Source: Candidatus Cloacimonas acidaminovorans str. Evry
Lineage (GTDB): Bacteria; Cloacimonadota; Cloacimonadia; Cloacimonadales; Cloacimonadaceae
NCBI RefSeq assembly: GCF_000146065.2
Contig: NC_020449.1
Span: 248,001 to 312,000, forward strand
Direction: 5' to 3'
DNA: 64,000 nt
Shown here: piece by piece, positions 62,297 to 64,000 of the stretch
How the letters are laid out: the number at the start of each line of letters is the position of its first letter
Numbering within the stretch: the stretch's first letter is position 1
The notes under the pieces: model-generated
The model's database searches: none
Told to the model about the DNA's origin: nothing
Seen by the model: only the letters and a program-made list of their open reading frames with translations
Translations under genes and position numbers: made by a program

Positions 62297-64000
62297 CGAT
62301 TAGAGTTCATGAATTAGCCAAAGAGCTGAAAATCAGCACAATGGCTTTAAAAAAACACCTCACCGATTTAGGAGTGAATGTAAAAAGCCATATGAGTTTG
62401 GTTGAAGATGAGGTTGCAGATAAAATACGCTTAAAATATAAGGAACAAATAGATGCAGAAAAACGAGCGGAAAGAGATAGAAAGCGTCTGATAGAAATGC
62501 GCCAGGCAGCTAAAGCGCAAAAATCAGCTCAGGAAGCGGAAACTATAAAGGCAGAGGAACCAGTTCCTCCTGTTGCAGAACCGGTTAAAGAAGTTCCTAA
62601 AAAAGAAGAACCCAAACCAGTAAAAGAACCGGAAAAGAAAACACCCATACCGGTTAAAGAAAAACCGGCAGAAGGAAAACCGAAGGAAAAACCGCACAAA
62701 CCAGTTCCCGAAAAGCCCAAAGCTGTTCCTAAACCCAAACCGGAAGTTATTCCTCCCAAAACAGCAGCTCCTGCTAAACCGGAACCTCGGAAAAAGCAAG
62801 AACCGAGTGCTCCTTCTATAAAACCTATACCTACTCCTCCGTCTGTGGAAATTAAAAAAGAAGAAAAAAAATTCGGCAAAGCAAAAATCAGTCACGAAGA
62901 GCTGGGTGAAAAAAGCAAACATAAAAAAGCCATTATCTCCAGCACCAAAAAAGCCAAACAAAAACTAATTGAGACCATAGAGATTGATGAAGCGGAAATT
63001 TCCCGAAATATAAAAAAGACCCTGCAAAAGAGCTCCAAACGGAAAAAATACCATCGGGAAGCTCAATATGTTGAAGATCGCAGTAATGAAATCGTAATTA
63101 GGGAATTTACCTCGGTTAGTGAGCTTGCTAAAATTATGAATGTTTCCCCTTCAGATATTATCTCCAAATTCTTTATGATGGGTCAATTGGTAACAATGAA
63201 CCAACGCTTGGACAGGGATTCTCTGGAAATGATCTGTGATGAATTCAAGGTTGATTACCGTTTTGAAGATGAATACGGAATGGATATTATAGACAAGGAA
63301 CGCGAACAATATAATAATGTAAAAGAAGAACCCCGTCCTCCCGTAGTTACTATTATGGGTCATGTAGATCATGGCAAGACCTCTATTTTGGATTATATCC
63401 GGAACACAAATGTGGTTGCAGGTGAATCAGGAAACATAACGCAACACATTGGAGCTTATCAAATTGAAATAAACAAGCATAAGATTACTTTTTTAGATAC
63501 TCCGGGGCATGAAGCATTTACAGCTATGCGGGCAAGAGGAGCTAATGTTACAGATATTGCCGTTATTGTAATTTCTGCTACGGAAGGCGTTAAAGCTCAA
63601 ACAAGAGAAGCAATTGATCACGCTAAAGCAGCTGGGGTTTCTATTATTCTTGCTATCAACAAAGTTGACCTTCCCGAAGCTAATGTAGATAAAGTTATAG
63701 CCCAATTAATGGAAATAGGAGTTTACCCGGAACAATACGGAGGAGATATCCCTTGGTGCAGAACATCTGTTGTAACCGGAGAAGGTATTTTAAATCTGAT
63801 TGAACTGATTCTTTTAACAGCAGAAATACTGGAACTGAAAGCCAAACGCGATGTTCCTGCTTCTGCAGTAGTTATTGAAGCGGGAATGGATGCCCGAATG
63901 GGTCCTTTTGCCACTATTTTGATGCAAGAAGGAACTCTGCATAAAGGTGATATTGTTGTTTGCGGAGCTGTGCATGGCAGAATCCGCAAAATGGAAAATG
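62293..64000 (+). CDS. infB: Translation initiation factor IF-2 (partial, 3' end outside window)
   Basis: GTPase that places initiator tRNA on the 30S subunit. It starts with TTG at 62293, shortly after GGAGGAG and overlapping the ylxQ stop (TTGA). The N-terminus [14 protein letters not shown] is the usual IF2-N domain, followed by a Lys/Pro/Glu-rich linker (about 80-190) and a second IF2-N domain (about 275-325). The G domain has G1 GHVDHGKT, G3 DTPGHE and G4 NKVD. The frame is open to the window end in domain II ([13 protein letters not shown]). At least 569 residues are present. Confidence 0.96.
   Translation, partial: MTIRVHELAKELKISTMALKKHLTDLGVNVKSHMSLVEDEVADKIRLKYKEQIDAEKRAERDRKRLIEMRQAAKAQKSAQEAETIKAEEPVPPVAEPVKEVPKKEEPKPVKEPEKKTPIPVKEKPAEGKPKEKPHKPVPEKPKAVPKPKPEVIPPKTAAPAKPEPRKKQEPSAPSIKPIPTPPSVEIKKEEKKFGKAKISHEELGEKSKHKKAIISSTKKAKQKLIETIEIDEAEISRNIKKTLQKSSKRKKYHREAQYVEDRSNEIVIREFTSVSELAKIMNVSPSDIISKFFMMGQLVTMNQRLDRDSLEMICDEFKVDYRFEDEYGMDIIDKEREQYNNVKEEPRPPVVTIMGHVDHGKTSILDYIRNTNVVAGESGNITQHIGAYQIEINKHKITFLDTPGHEAFTAMRARGANVTDIAVIVISATEGVKAQTREAIDHAKAAGVSIILAINKVDLPEANVDKVIAQLMEIGVYPEQYGGDIPWCRTSVVTGEGILNLIELILLTAEILELKAKRDVPASAVVIEAGMDARMGPFATILMQEGTLHKGDIVVCGAVHGRIRKMEN

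Noticed and set aside
62524-62961. Reverse-strand Phe/Arg-rich ORF
   Set aside because: Shadow of the Lys/Pro/Glu-rich linker of infB.
1-64000. CRISPR array
   Set aside because: No set of identical repeats with unique spacers of regular length; the only regular arrays are the 11-bp mirror elements, the 9-bp tract and the 44- and 144-bp tandem repeats.

Overview
The window looks like a chromosome segment of an AT-rich, Gram-negative anaerobe of the FCB type, and the best guess is Cloacimonadota (Candidatus Cloacimonas and relatives). The basis is the outer-membrane lipoprotein and beta-barrel-like genes, a giant subtilase with an FPNPFNPGT-type C-terminal sorting domain, a M6 metalloprotease, and the style of intergenic repeats. 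This placement is inference; no database search was possible.

Layout. Positions 1-8198 form a GC-richer defence island on the + strand: a type I restriction-modification locus (hsdM, cut by the window start; a small unknown gene; hsdS; hsdR) followed by an HTH-ImmA/IrrE protease gene coupled to a PIN-like (DUF4411-type) gene. Positions 8209-17835 are a Mu-like transposable prophage remnant in reverse orientation. It keeps the left end, a LexA/CI-like repressor, a divergent early operon (HTH protein, DDE transposase, AAA+ ATPase, GemA-like and DUF3164-like proteins) and the first packaging genes (small and large terminase, F/gp7-like head protein). It stops there: portal, capsid, tail and lysis genes are missing. 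Its early region holds an array of TGTCACAG iterons that match sites at the probable left terminus.

From 17.9 kb onward the window is chromosomal backbone. It contains a soluble-adenylyl-cyclase-like signalling protein; a secreted M6 protease; tRNA-Phe; a reverse-strand operon xseA - glycoside-hydrolase-like - flippase - methyltransferase - two glycosyltransferases (surface polysaccharide export and assembly); a nitroreductase; a lipoprotein / outer-membrane / VWA-like membrane protein operon; the fatty-acid operon rpmF-plsX-fabH-fabD-fabG-acpP-fabF-rnc; a giant subtilase; valS; a YfhO-like membrane protein; a thioesterase; and the translation/transcription operon rimP-nusA-ylxR-ylxQ-infB, cut by the window end.

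The most unusual signal is not a gene. Four intergenic loci (about 17.9, 35.8, 47.9 and 59.6 kb) carry palindromic arrays in which a short motif is repeated three or four times at exactly 11 bp spacing and then three or four times in inverted orientation at the same spacing. Two loci share the same sequence family (68 aligned bases, 6 mismatches); the other two have unrelated sequences but the same geometry. Other non-coding structure includes an 88-bp-spaced compound hairpin repeat at two loci, strong hairpins without U-tracts beside acpP and fabH, a promoter-hairpin-terminator unit upstream of rimP, and a 9-bp minisatellite.
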